In this document: positions 16,243 through 23,163 of the stretch, in pieces
How positions within the stretch are numbered: the first letter of the stretch is position 1
Layout: each line of letters starts with the position of its first letter
NCBI RefSeq assembly: GCF_022842045.1
Contig: NZ_JALHQI010000026.1
Span: forward strand, 1 to 38,428
Origin: Arenimonas sp.
GTDB taxonomy: Bacteria; Pseudomonadota; Gammaproteobacteria; Xanthomonadales; Xanthomonadaceae
Reading direction: 5' to 3'
Length of the DNA: 38,428 nucleotides
The notes under the pieces: model-generated
The model's database searches: none
What the model saw: only the letters and a program-made list of their open reading frames with translations
What the model was told of the DNA's origin: nothing
Made by a program: the position numbers and the translations under genes

Positions 16243-18231
16243 TCACCAGTGCACGCCGCGCATCAGCGCCGCGAACGCCACCTGTTCGTTGGTGGGCTTC
16301 TCGTCCTTGAGCGCCTTGCGGTCGCCCTTGGCGGCGGCCGAGTCCGGGAACATCTCGAACGCGGTATTCATGATCACCTCGTAGGCCTTCGGCGCCACGG
16401 CGTTGAGCGTGGCGGCGAAGATGCCCATGCGGGTGGCGACGCGGCTGGGCCGCTCGATGATGGCCTTGACGATCAGGTCGGCGGCCTCCTCGGGGGTCAG
16501 GGTCGGCACCGAGTCGTACATCTTGGTCGGCGCGATCATCGGCGTCTTGACCAGCGGCATGTTGACCGTGGTGAAGGCGATGTTCTTGCCGCTGAACTCG
16601 GCCTGGGCGCAGCGGCTGAAGGCATCCAGCGCCGCCTTCGAGGCCACGTAGGCCGAGAATCGGGCCGAGCTGGCCAGCACGCCGATCGAGCTGATGTTGA
16701 TGATGTGGCCCTTGCGGCGCTGGGTCATCACCGGCAGGAAGCCCATGATCAGGCGCAGGCAGCCGAAGTAGTTCAGCTGCATGGTGCGCTCGTAGTCGTG
16801 GAAGCGGTCGTAGCTGAGTTCGACCGATCGGCGGATCGAGCGCCCGGCGTTGTTGACCAGGATGTCCACGGCCTTGTGCTCGTCGAGCACGGTCTTGACC
16901 AGCGCGTCGCAGCTGGCCAGGTCGGTGAGGTCGCAGGTGTAGGCCCAGCACTTGCCGCCGGCGGCGATGATCTCGTCGCGGGTCTTGAACAGCTCCTCCT
17001 CGCCGCGGGCGACGATGATGACCTTGGCGCCGGCCTCGGCCACCTTGATCGCCGACGCGCGGCCGATGCCGGACGAGCCGCCGGTGATCACGACGACCTT
17101 GTTGGCCACGTGGCCGCGCAGGGTGCGGTCGACGAACAGGTCCGGGTCCAGGTGGCGCTCCCAGTAATCCCAGATGCGCCAGGCGTAGCCCTCGAGGTCG
17201 GGCACGGTGATCTTGCTGCCCTTGAGCGCGCGCTCGGCCACGCGGGTGTCGAAGCGCGTCGGGTAGGTGATGAAGGCCAGCGTCGCCGGCGGCAGCTTCA
17301 GGTCGCGCAGCAGCATGCTGGTGAAGCGCTTGATCGGCGGCAGGTTGGTGACCGCGCTGCGCACCGCGCCCGGCACCACGGCCAGCATGCGCGCGTCCAG
17401 GCGCATGGTCATCTCGGGCGCATGGGCGGCGCGGCAGAAGGTGTTCATCAGCTCGCCGAAGCGCATCGGCTCCGGGTCGACCAGGTGGAAGCACTGGCCG
17501 TCGAGCCCCTTCTTGTGGGCGATGTGGTCCATGGCGTCGGCGACGAAATCCACCGGCACCACGTTGATGCGGCCACCCTCGATGCCCAGCGTGGGCACCC
17601 ACTGCGGCAGCGTCTGGCGCATCTTCTTGATCAGGGTGAACAGGTAGTACGGGCCGTCGATCTTGTCGATCTCGCCGGTCTTGGAGTGGCCGATGACCAT
17701 CGACGGCCGGTAGATGCGGAACGGCACCTTGCATTCCTTGCGCACGATGCCCTCGGACTCGTGCTTGGTGCGCAGGTAGGGATCCTTGAGGCCTTCGGCT
17801 TCCTCGAACATGTCCTCGCGGAACACGCCCGGGTACAGGCCGGCCGCGGCGATCGAGCTGGTGTGGTGGAAGCAGCCGGCCTTGATGGCGGCCGCGAGCT
17901 CGATGGCGTGGCGAGTGCCGTCGATGTTGGCGACCTGCTGCGAAGCGGCATCGGCGGACAGGTCGTAGATGGCCGCGAGGTGGAAGAAGTGCTGCACCTT
18001 GCCCGACAGCGCCTTCACCTGCGCCGCGCTCAGGCCCAGCTTCGGCTTGGACAGGTCGCCGGGCACCGGGACGATGCGCTTGCGGTCCCAGCCCATCTTC
18101 GCGGCGATGGCCTCGAGCTTCTTCTCCGAGCCCTTGCGCACCAGCACGTGCACGCTGCCCCTGCGCTTGAGCAGGTTGCTGACCAGATAGCGCCCGATGA
18201 ACCCGGTGGCGCCGGTGACGAAATAGCTCAT
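16243..18231 (-). CDS. Two-domain fatty acyl-CoA reductase (fatty-alcohol forming, Marinobacter FAR type)
   Basis: A 662-residue protein of two fused reductase domains. The N-terminal domain (about 1-370, male-sterility/FAR-like) has the nucleotide-binding TGATGFIG and the catalytic-type Y-LRT-K. The C-terminal short-chain dehydrogenase domain (about 378-600) has TGGSSGIG from T383, NNAGRSIRR, NISSIG and YVASK. Length, domain order and many motifs (FHLAAIYDLSADA, LPQWVPTLGIEGGRINVVPVDFV, TMQLNYFGCLRLIMGF) agree with my memory of the Marinobacter enzyme reducing acyl-CoA to fatty alcohol for wax esters. Both active sites look intact. GGGAG lies 6 nt before the ATG. It is divergent from the acyl-CoA-binding protein gene. 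Substrate chain length and end product are inferred. Confidence 0.88.
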   Translation of the reverse strand: MSYFVTGATGFIGRYLVSNLLKRRGSVHVLVRKGSEKKLEAIAAKMGWDRKRIVPVPGDLSKPKLGLSAAQVKALSGKVQHFFHLAAIYDLSADAASQQVANIDGTRHAIELAAAIKAGCFHHTSSIAAAGLYPGVFREDMFEEAEGLKDPYLRTKHESEGIVRKECKVPFRIYRPSMVIGHSKTGEIDKIDGPYYLFTLIKKMRQTLPQWVPTLGIEGGRINVVPVDFVADAMDHIAHKKGLDGQCFHLVDPEPMRFGELMNTFCRAAHAPEMTMRLDARMLAVVPGAVRSAVTNLPPIKRFTSMLLRDLKLPPATLAFITYPTRFDTRVAERALKGSKITVPDLEGYAWRIWDYWERHLDPDLFVDRTLRGHVANKVVVITGGSSGIGRASAIKVAEAGAKVIIVARGEEELFKTRDEIIAAGGKCWAYTCDLTDLASCDALVKTVLDEHKAVDILVNNAGRSIRRSVELSYDRFHDYERTMQLNYFGCLRLIMGFLPVMTQRRKGHIINISSIGVLASSARFSAYVASKAALDAFSRCAQAEFSGKNIAFTTVNMPLVKTPMIAPTKMYDSVPTLTPEEAADLIVKAIIERPSRVATRMGIFAATLNAVAPKAYEVIMNTAFEMFPDSAAAKGDRKALKDEKPTNEQVAFAALMRGVHW

Positions 18232-18323
18232 GACCTCTCCCTGCCCTGTGCCCTGGACCGCCCGCATGGGCGGCCTCCCTGCGCCTAACTTGCCAGACCG
18301 CCCGCGCGCCGGCAAACGTCGCG

Positions 18324-18352
18324 TTGACCGTCCCCGGGGGCCGTGATATCAC
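18324..18352 (+). promoter_or_regulatory. Predicted promoter with overlapping palindromic operator for the ACBP-TetR operon
   Basis: TTGACC at 18324-18329 and TATCAC at 18347-18352, with a 17-bp spacer, form a plausible sigma-70 promoter. The perfect palindrome GTGATATCAC at 18343-18352 covers the -10 box, a position suited to repression by the TetR-family protein two genes downstream. The divergent reductase ATG is at 18231, so one operator could affect both directions. All of this is prediction. Confidence 0.5.
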
Positions 18353-18377
18353 CCGGGGTTCAACCCGGGGGCAAGAC

Positions 18378-18635
18378 ATGGCAGACCTGAAAGAACAGTT
18401 CCAGAAGGCCGCGCAGGACGTGATGAACCTGGCCGAGCGGCCCGACAACGACACCATGCTTCGGCTGTACGGCCTCTACAAGCAGGGCTCCGAGGGCGAC
18501 GTGAGCGGGCCCAAGCCCGGCTTCTTCGACTTCGTGGGCACGGCCAAGTACGAGGCCTGGGAAAAGCTGGCCGGCACCAAGCCCGAGGACGCGATGAAGA
18601 AATACGTCGACCTCGTGAAGAAACTGCGCGGCTGA
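18378..18635 (+). CDS. Acyl-CoA-binding protein
   Basis: An 85-residue ACBP-family four-helix protein that sequesters and carries long-chain acyl-CoA in the cytoplasm. The signature is clear: DTMLRLYGLYKQGSEGDV, then GPKPGFFDFVGTAKYEAWEKLAG, containing the conserved Tyr and Lys residues that contact the CoA, and a final helix MKKYVDLVKKLRG. The family is about 85-90 residues, so it is complete. A GGGGG about 7 nt before the ATG serves as ribosome site. It is the first gene of a pair with the TetR regulator 9 nt downstream and divergent from the acyl-CoA reductase, whose substrate it could deliver. Confidence 0.95.
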   Translation: MADLKEQFQKAAQDVMNLAERPDNDTMLRLYGLYKQGSEGDVSGPKPGFFDFVGTAKYEAWEKLAGTKPEDAMKKYVDLVKKLRG

Positions 18636-18644
18636 GGCCGCCCC

Positions 18645-19271
18645 ATGGCCCGCCAGACCCGCCAGCGGATCCTCGACACCGCCCTGCGCATGTTTAACCA
18701 GCAGGGCGAACCGAACGTCACGACCAACCACATCGCCGACGAGCTGGAGATCAGCCCGGGCAACCTTTACTACCACTTCCGGAACAAGGACGACATCATC
18801 GAGCAGCTGTTCCAGCGCTACGAAGAGCGCATGGACACGGCCCTGGTGTCGCCCGACAGCCGGCTGCGGGACCTGGAGGACATCTGGCTGCAGCTGCACC
18901 TGGTGTTCGAGTGCATCTGGGAGTACCGGTTCCTGTACCGGGACCTGGTGGACATCCTCAGCCGCAACCGGCGCCTGCGCCTGCGCTTCGCCCGCATCCT
19001 CAAGCGGGCGGCCGACGGGGCCTCCTCGGGCATGAAGGGGCTGGTCCAGGCCGGGGTGATGCGGGCCTCGGCCGCCGAGGTCGAGGCCACGGCCACCAAC
19101 ATCCTGGTCATCGCCACCTTCTGGATGAACTACGCCAGCGTCCGCGGCGACAAGGACGAGGACGAGGCCATCCGCAGCGGCATCGTGCAGGTGATGATGC
19201 TGCTCTCTCCCCTCCTGCGGGACGCCGAGCGGGTGCACCTGAACACCCTCACCCAGGCCTACCTCCGCTGA
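18645..19271 (+). CDS. TetR-family regulator resembling PhaD
   Basis: A 208-residue repressor/activator. The N-terminal helix-turn-helix domain (about 1-50) reads [41 protein letters not shown]. The ligand-binding part contains [13 protein letters not shown] and a C-terminal [12 protein letters not shown]. These stretches closely recall Pseudomonas PhaD, the PHA-cluster regulator thought to respond to acyl-CoA-derived ligands. GAGG lies 7-8 nt before the ATG. Co-transcription with the acyl-CoA-binding protein and the upstream palindrome suggest an acyl-CoA-responsive autoregulator of local lipid genes; ligand and targets are inferred. Confidence 0.9.
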   Translation: MARQTRQRILDTALRMFNQQGEPNVTTNHIADELEISPGNLYYHFRNKDDIIEQLFQRYEERMDTALVSPDSRLRDLEDIWLQLHLVFECIWEYRFLYRDLVDILSRNRRLRLRFARILKRAADGASSGMKGLVQAGVMRASAAEVEATATNILVIATFWMNYASVRGDKDEDEAIRSGIVQVMMLLSPLLRDAERVHLNTLTQAYLR

Positions 19272-19314
19272 CCGCCCCCTTTCGGAGAGGCCAGCGGGCA
19301 GGCAACGAGTTGTA

Positions 19315-19343
19315 TTGCAAGCGGTTTTGGGCTGGGCTATACT
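19315..19343 (+). promoter_or_regulatory. Strong predicted sigma-70 promoter of the L36 gene
   Basis: TTGCAA at 19315-19320 and TATACT at 19338-19343 are separated by exactly 17 bp in a locally AT-richer stretch. Transcription should start near 19350, about 35 nt before the L36 ATG. This is the best promoter match in the window. Confidence 0.75.
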
Positions 19344-19384
19344 CCCGCTTCTTTATCGCCCCAACCCCATTCCAAGGAACTGCC

Positions 19385-19510
19385 ATGAAAGTGCTCTCGT
19401 CCCTGAAGTCGGCGAAGACCCGCCATCGCGACTGCAAGGTCGTGCGCCGTCGCGGCAAGGTCTTCGTGATCTGCAAGTCCAACCCGCGTTTCAAGGCCCG
19501 CCAGCGCTGA
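19385..19510 (+). CDS. rpmJ: 50S ribosomal protein L36, cysteine-poor form
   Basis: A 41-residue basic ribosomal protein with [23 protein letters not shown], the L36 core. Only two cysteines (C17 and C30) remain and the CxxC-Cys-His zinc set of the classical L36 is incomplete, so it resembles the zinc-independent YkgO-type paralogue; a second rpmJ may exist elsewhere. AAGGA lies 7 nt before the ATG. It is monocistronic, with its own promoter and a clear terminator. Confidence 0.95.
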
Positions 19511-19536
19511 GCGCAGGCCGCCTGGGTTGATCGAAG

Positions 19537-19563
19537 CGCCGGCGAAAGCCGGCGTTTTCGTTT
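19537..19563 (+). terminator. Rho-independent terminator of the L36 gene
   Basis: A 7-bp perfect GC stem (CGCCGGC and GCCGGCG) with a GAAA tetraloop is followed by TTTTCGTTT. The layout is canonical and lies 26 nt after the L36 stop. Confidence 0.88.
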
Positions 19564-19666
19564 CCGGGCGGCGCCAGCCAGCGCGAGCCCGGAACATGGC
19601 GCAGCCGCGCGGGTTTTGCGATGATCCCCGGCCTACCCGTCATCCCGACGACCGTGGAGGTGGACC

Positions 19667-19999
19667 ATGAAGGCCCTGACCCTTTCCCTCGCCCTGACCG
19701 CCGGCCTGCTGCTGCAGGCGCCTGCCCACGCCGACACGCTGCTGATCGAGCGGGTGCAGGCCGAAGCCAGCCAGTCGATGCCGGCCCGCGGCCAGACCAT
19801 GGCCCAGGTCGAAGCCAAGTTCGGCGCGCCGCAGCAGAAGCACGCCCCCGTCGCCGGCCCGGGCGACCGCGCCCACAATCCGCCGATCACCCGCTGGGAC
19901 TACGTCGGTTACTCGGTGTACTTCGAGAACAGCCACGTGGTCGACGCCGTGGCCACCAAAGCGAGCCCGACCGAGGCCGGCCCCAAGCCCGTCAAGTAA
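19667..19999 (+). CDS. Small exported protein of unknown function
   Basis: A 110-residue protein with a signal peptide (residues 1-22, probable cleavage after AHA). The mature part has GQTMAQVEAKFGAPQQK and PPITRWDYVGYSVYFENSHVVDAV. The pattern of a short helix ending in FGAP followed by beta strands recalls the BamE/SmpA fold, but without a lipobox; that similarity is inference. GGAGG lies 7 nt before the ATG. It ends 6 nt before aguA and is likely co-transcribed with it, although no link to polyamine metabolism is visible. Confidence 0.8.
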   Translation: MKALTLSLALTAGLLLQAPAHADTLLIERVQAEASQSMPARGQTMAQVEAKFGAPQQKHAPVAGPGDRAHNPPITRWDYVGYSVYFENSHVVDAVATKASPTEAGPKPVK

Positions 20000-20005
20000 G
20001 CCCCG

Positions 20006-21037
20006 ATGCCCAACAACCTGCGCTTCCCGGCGGAATGGGAGCCCCAATCCGCCGTCCTGCTCGCTTGGCCGCATGAAGGCACCGACTGGGCGCCGCGCCT
20101 GGAGGGCGTCGAGCGGACCTATGTCGCCCTGGTCGGCGCAATCACCCGGTTCCAGCCGGCCCTGGTCTGCGTCGCCGATGCGGCGCTGAAGGCCCGCGCC
20201 GTCGCGCTGCTCGAGGCCGCCGGCGTCGACCTGGCCCGGGTGCGTTTCTTCGAAGTGCCCTACGACGACACCTGGCTGCGCGATTCGGGGCCGATCACCC
20301 TGCGCGAGGGTGAAGGCTTCCGGCTGCTCGATTTCCACTTCACCGCCTGGGGCGGCAAGTTCGAGGCCGGCCTCGACGACCAGCTGGTCGGCAAACTGCA
20401 CGCCTCGGGCCTGCTGGCGCCGGCGCGGCACCAGCGCATCGACTTCGCGCTCGAGGGCGGCGGCATCGAGACCGACGGCGACGGCACCCTGCTCAGCACC
20501 TGGACCTGCCTGCACGAGCGCCACCCGGACAAGTCGCGGGCCGAGATCACCGCCACCCTGGAGAAGTCGCTGGCGCAGTCGCGCACGCTCTGGCTGTTCC
20601 ACGGCTACCTCGAGGGCGACGACACCGACGCCCACATCGACACCCTCGCCCGCTTCGCCGGGCCGGAGGCCATCGTGTTCCAGGCCTGCGACGACGAGGC
20701 CGACAGCCACTACGCCCCGCTGCAGGCCATGGCCGCCGAGATCGCCGCGCTGCGCCGGCCGGACGGCAGGCCCTACCGCCTGTTCCCGCTGCCGTGGGCG
20801 CGCCCGATCCTGGACGAAGGCCGGCGCCTGGCGGCGTCCTACGCCAACTTCCTGATCATCAATGGCGCGGTGCTGATGCCGGCCTATGGCGATGCCGCCG
20901 ATGCCGAGGCCGCGGCGGTGCTGGCACGCGCCTTCCCCGGCCGCGAAATCGTCCGCATCGACTGCCGCCCGCTGATCTGGCAGAACGGCAGCCTCCATTG
21001 CGTCACCATGCAACTTCCCGAAGGCCTGCTGGCATGA
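20006..21037 (+). CDS. aguA: Agmatine deiminase
   Basis: Hydrolyses agmatine to N-carbamoylputrescine and ammonia, the first step of the agmatine route to putrescine. The 343 residues carry the guanidino-modifying-enzyme signatures: PAEWEPQSAVLLAWPH at the start, DDTWLRDSGPI, EGGGIETDGDGTLL, the catalytic His H210 in DDTDAHID and the nucleophile C332 in GSLHCVTM. Its stop overlaps the aguB ATG as ATGA, so the two enzymes are translationally coupled. Confidence 0.97.
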   Translation: MPNNLRFPAEWEPQSAVLLAWPHEGTDWAPRLEGVERTYVALVGAITRFQPALVCVADAALKARAVALLEAAGVDLARVRFFEVPYDDTWLRDSGPITLREGEGFRLLDFHFTAWGGKFEAGLDDQLVGKLHASGLLAPARHQRIDFALEGGGIETDGDGTLLSTWTCLHERHPDKSRAEITATLEKSLAQSRTLWLFHGYLEGDDTDAHIDTLARFAGPEAIVFQACDDEADSHYAPLQAMAAEIAALRRPDGRPYRLFPLPWARPILDEGRRLAASYANFLIINGAVLMPAYGDAADAEAAAVLARAFPGREIVRIDCRPLIWQNGSLHCVTMQLPEGLLA

Positions 21038-21921
21038 GCAAGAAAACCCTCACCGTCGCCCTGGTCCAGGACCGCGACCACGGCAGCGTCGAAGCCAACC
21101 TCGCCAACATCGAGACGCGCGTCGCCGAAGCGGCGTCGCGCGGGGCGAAGCTGGTGCTGCTGCAGGAACTGCACAACGGCGCCTACTTCTGCCAGCACGA
21201 GTCCACCCACGAATTCGACCGGGCCGAGCCGATCCCGGGGCCGAGCACCGAACGGCTGGGCGCGCTGGCGAGGAAGCACGGCGTGGTGCTGGTGTCCTCG
21301 CTGTTCGAGCGCCGTGCCGCCGGGCTGTACCACAACACCGCGGTGGTGTTCGAAACCGACGGCAGCATCGCCGGCAAGTACCGCAAGATGCACATCCCCG
21401 ACGACCCGGGCTTCTACGAGAAGTTCTACTTCACCCCGGGCGACCTGGGCTTCGAGCCGATCAATACCTCGGTCGGCCGCCTGGGCGTGCTGGTGTGCTG
21501 GGACCAGTGGTATCCGGAAGCCGCGCGCCTGATGGCGCTGGCCGGCGCCGACCTGCTGCTCTACCCCACGGCCATCGGCTGGGATCCGGACGATGCGCAG
21601 GACGAGAAGGATCGCCAGCGCGGCGCCTGGCTGCTGAGCCACCGCGGCCACGCGGTCGCCAACGGCCTGCCCGTGCTGAGCTGCAACCGCATTGGCCACG
21701 AACCCTCGCCGCTCGGCGCCTCGGGCATCCGGTTCTGGGGCTCCAGCCACGTGCTGGGTCCGCAGGGCGAGTTCATCGCCGAGGCCGGCACCGACGATGC
21801 CGAGGTATTGCTGGCCGAGGTCGACCTGGGCCGCAGCGAGCAGGTGCGCCGCATCTGGCCCTTCCTGCGCGACCGCCGCATCGATGCCTACCAGGACCTG
21901 CTCAGGCGGTACCGCGATTGA
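21034..21921 (+). CDS. aguB: N-carbamoylputrescine amidase
   Basis: Hydrolyses N-carbamoylputrescine to putrescine, ammonia and carbon dioxide, completing the pathway started by AguA. A 295-residue nitrilase-superfamily enzyme with the Glu-Lys-Cys triad E45 (LLQELHNG), K118 (KYRKMHIPDD) and C155 (VCWDQWYPEAAR). Family-specific features include QHESTHEFDRAEPIPGPST and RFWGSSHVLGP. The gene overlaps aguA by 4 nt and the TraB-family gene, read from TTG, by 4 nt. Confidence 0.97.
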   Translation: MSKKTLTVALVQDRDHGSVEANLANIETRVAEAASRGAKLVLLQELHNGAYFCQHESTHEFDRAEPIPGPSTERLGALARKHGVVLVSSLFERRAAGLYHNTAVVFETDGSIAGKYRKMHIPDDPGFYEKFYFTPGDLGFEPINTSVGRLGVLVCWDQWYPEAARLMALAGADLLLYPTAIGWDPDDAQDEKDRQRGAWLLSHRGHAVANGLPVLSCNRIGHEPSPLGASGIRFWGSSHVLGPQGEFIAEAGTDDAEVLLAEVDLGRSEQVRRIWPFLRDRRIDAYQDLLRRYRD

Positions 21922-23132
21922 ACATCTCCACCGAGGCCGGCTACGACGGCCTGCATGACCAGCCGCACGCCATCGTCGAGCGCGAGGGCGTGCGCTACAC
22001 GCTGCTGGGAACGGCCCACGTCTCGCGCGCGAGCGTGGACGCCGTCGAGGCTGCGCTGGCCACGGGCCGCTACGACACCATCGCGGTCGAACTCGACGCC
22101 CAGCGCCACCGGGCGATGACCGACCCGGACATGCTTGCGAAGCTGGACCTGTTCCAGATCCTGCGCGAAGGCAAGACCGGTCTCGTCGCCGGCAACCTGG
22201 CCCTGGCCGCCTACCAGCGCCGCCTGGCCGAGCAACTGGGCGTCGAGCCCGGCGCGGAGCTCAAGGCCGCTGCGGTCGGTGCGGAAGCGCGGGGTCTGCG
22301 TCTTTCGCTGATCGACCGCGATGTCGGCACCACGCTCAAGCGCGCGTTCGCGGGCCTGGGCTTCTGGGGCCGCGCCAAGCTGATGGCGGGCCTGGGCGCC
22401 AGCCTGCTGGCCGACGACGAGGTCGAGGCCGGCGAAATCGAGAAGCTCAAGCAGGGCGATTACCTGGAATCGAGCTTTGGCGAGTTCGCCGCCGGCAGCC
22501 CGCCGCTTTATCGCGCGGTGATCGCCGAGCGCGACGTTTACATGGCCAACCGGCTGCGCCAGGTGGGTGCCGACGGCGCCCGCGAGGTGCTGGCGGTGGT
22601 CGGCGCCGGCCATCTCAAGGGCCTCGAGCGGCACCTGCGCGACGACCGCGAGGCACCGGCGCCAGTGCTGGCCGAACTCGACGCGGTGCCCGCCGGCAGC
22701 AAGATCCCGTGGTTCACCATCTTGCTCGTGGTGTTCCTGTTCGGCGGCTTCGCCTGGGGCTTCTGGCAGGGCGGCGCCGAGCTCGGCGGCGAGCTGGTGC
22801 TGCAGTGGGCGTTGATCACCGGCATCGGCGGCGCCATCGGTTGCCTGGCGGCCGGCGGCCACCCGCTGAGCGTGCTGGCCGCGTTCATCTCCTCGCCCCT
22901 GACGCCGCTGCACCCGGCCCTTGCCTCGGGCACCGTCAGCGCCGCGGTCGAGGCCTGGGTGCGCAAGCCGACCTACGCCGACTTCCTGCGCCTGCGCGAC
23001 GACACCGGCAAGCTCTCGGGCTGGTGGCGCAACCGCGTGGCGCGGGTGCTGGTGAACTTCTTCCTGACCAGCTTCGGCACCGCGATCGGCGTCTGGGTCG
23101 CGGGCGCCAACATCATCGGCAAACTGGGCTGA
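21918..23132 (+). CDS. TraB/PrgY-family membrane protein
   Basis: A 404-residue protein. The N-terminal domain (about 15-255) has the family's GTAHVS motif at 31-36, a conserved AVELDAQRH and a late GAGHLKGLERH. The C-terminal part has about four hydrophobic segments (starting near 264, 293, 315 and 375). The fold resembles EreA/ChaN-like hydrolases; in enterococci relatives shut down pheromone production, but the bacterial role in general is unknown. The start is read as TTG at 21918, overlapping the aguB stop as TTGA, because no ATG precedes the first conserved residues. Coupling to aguAB is suggested by position only. Confidence 0.88.
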   Translation: MNISTEAGYDGLHDQPHAIVEREGVRYTLLGTAHVSRASVDAVEAALATGRYDTIAVELDAQRHRAMTDPDMLAKLDLFQILREGKTGLVAGNLALAAYQRRLAEQLGVEPGAELKAAAVGAEARGLRLSLIDRDVGTTLKRAFAGLGFWGRAKLMAGLGASLLADDEVEAGEIEKLKQGDYLESSFGEFAAGSPPLYRAVIAERDVYMANRLRQVGADGAREVLAVVGAGHLKGLERHLRDDREAPAPVLAELDAVPAGSKIPWFTILLVVFLFGGFAWGFWQGGAELGGELVLQWALITGIGGAIGCLAAGGHPLSVLAAFISSPLTPLHPALASGTVSAAVEAWVRKPTYADFLRLRDDTGKLSGWWRNRVARVLVNFFLTSFGTAIGVWVAGANIIGKLG

Positions 23133-23133
23133 G

Positions 23134-23155
23134 GCCCGGGCCTCGCGGCCCGGGC
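23134..23155. terminator. Hairpin between the TraB-family gene and the RND operon
   Basis: A 9-bp perfect stem (GCCCGGGCC and GGCCCGGGC) with a TCGC loop sits in the 31-nt gap between convergent stops. There is no U-run, but the position favours a shared terminator. Confidence 0.55.
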
Positions 23156-23163
23156 ACATCGTC

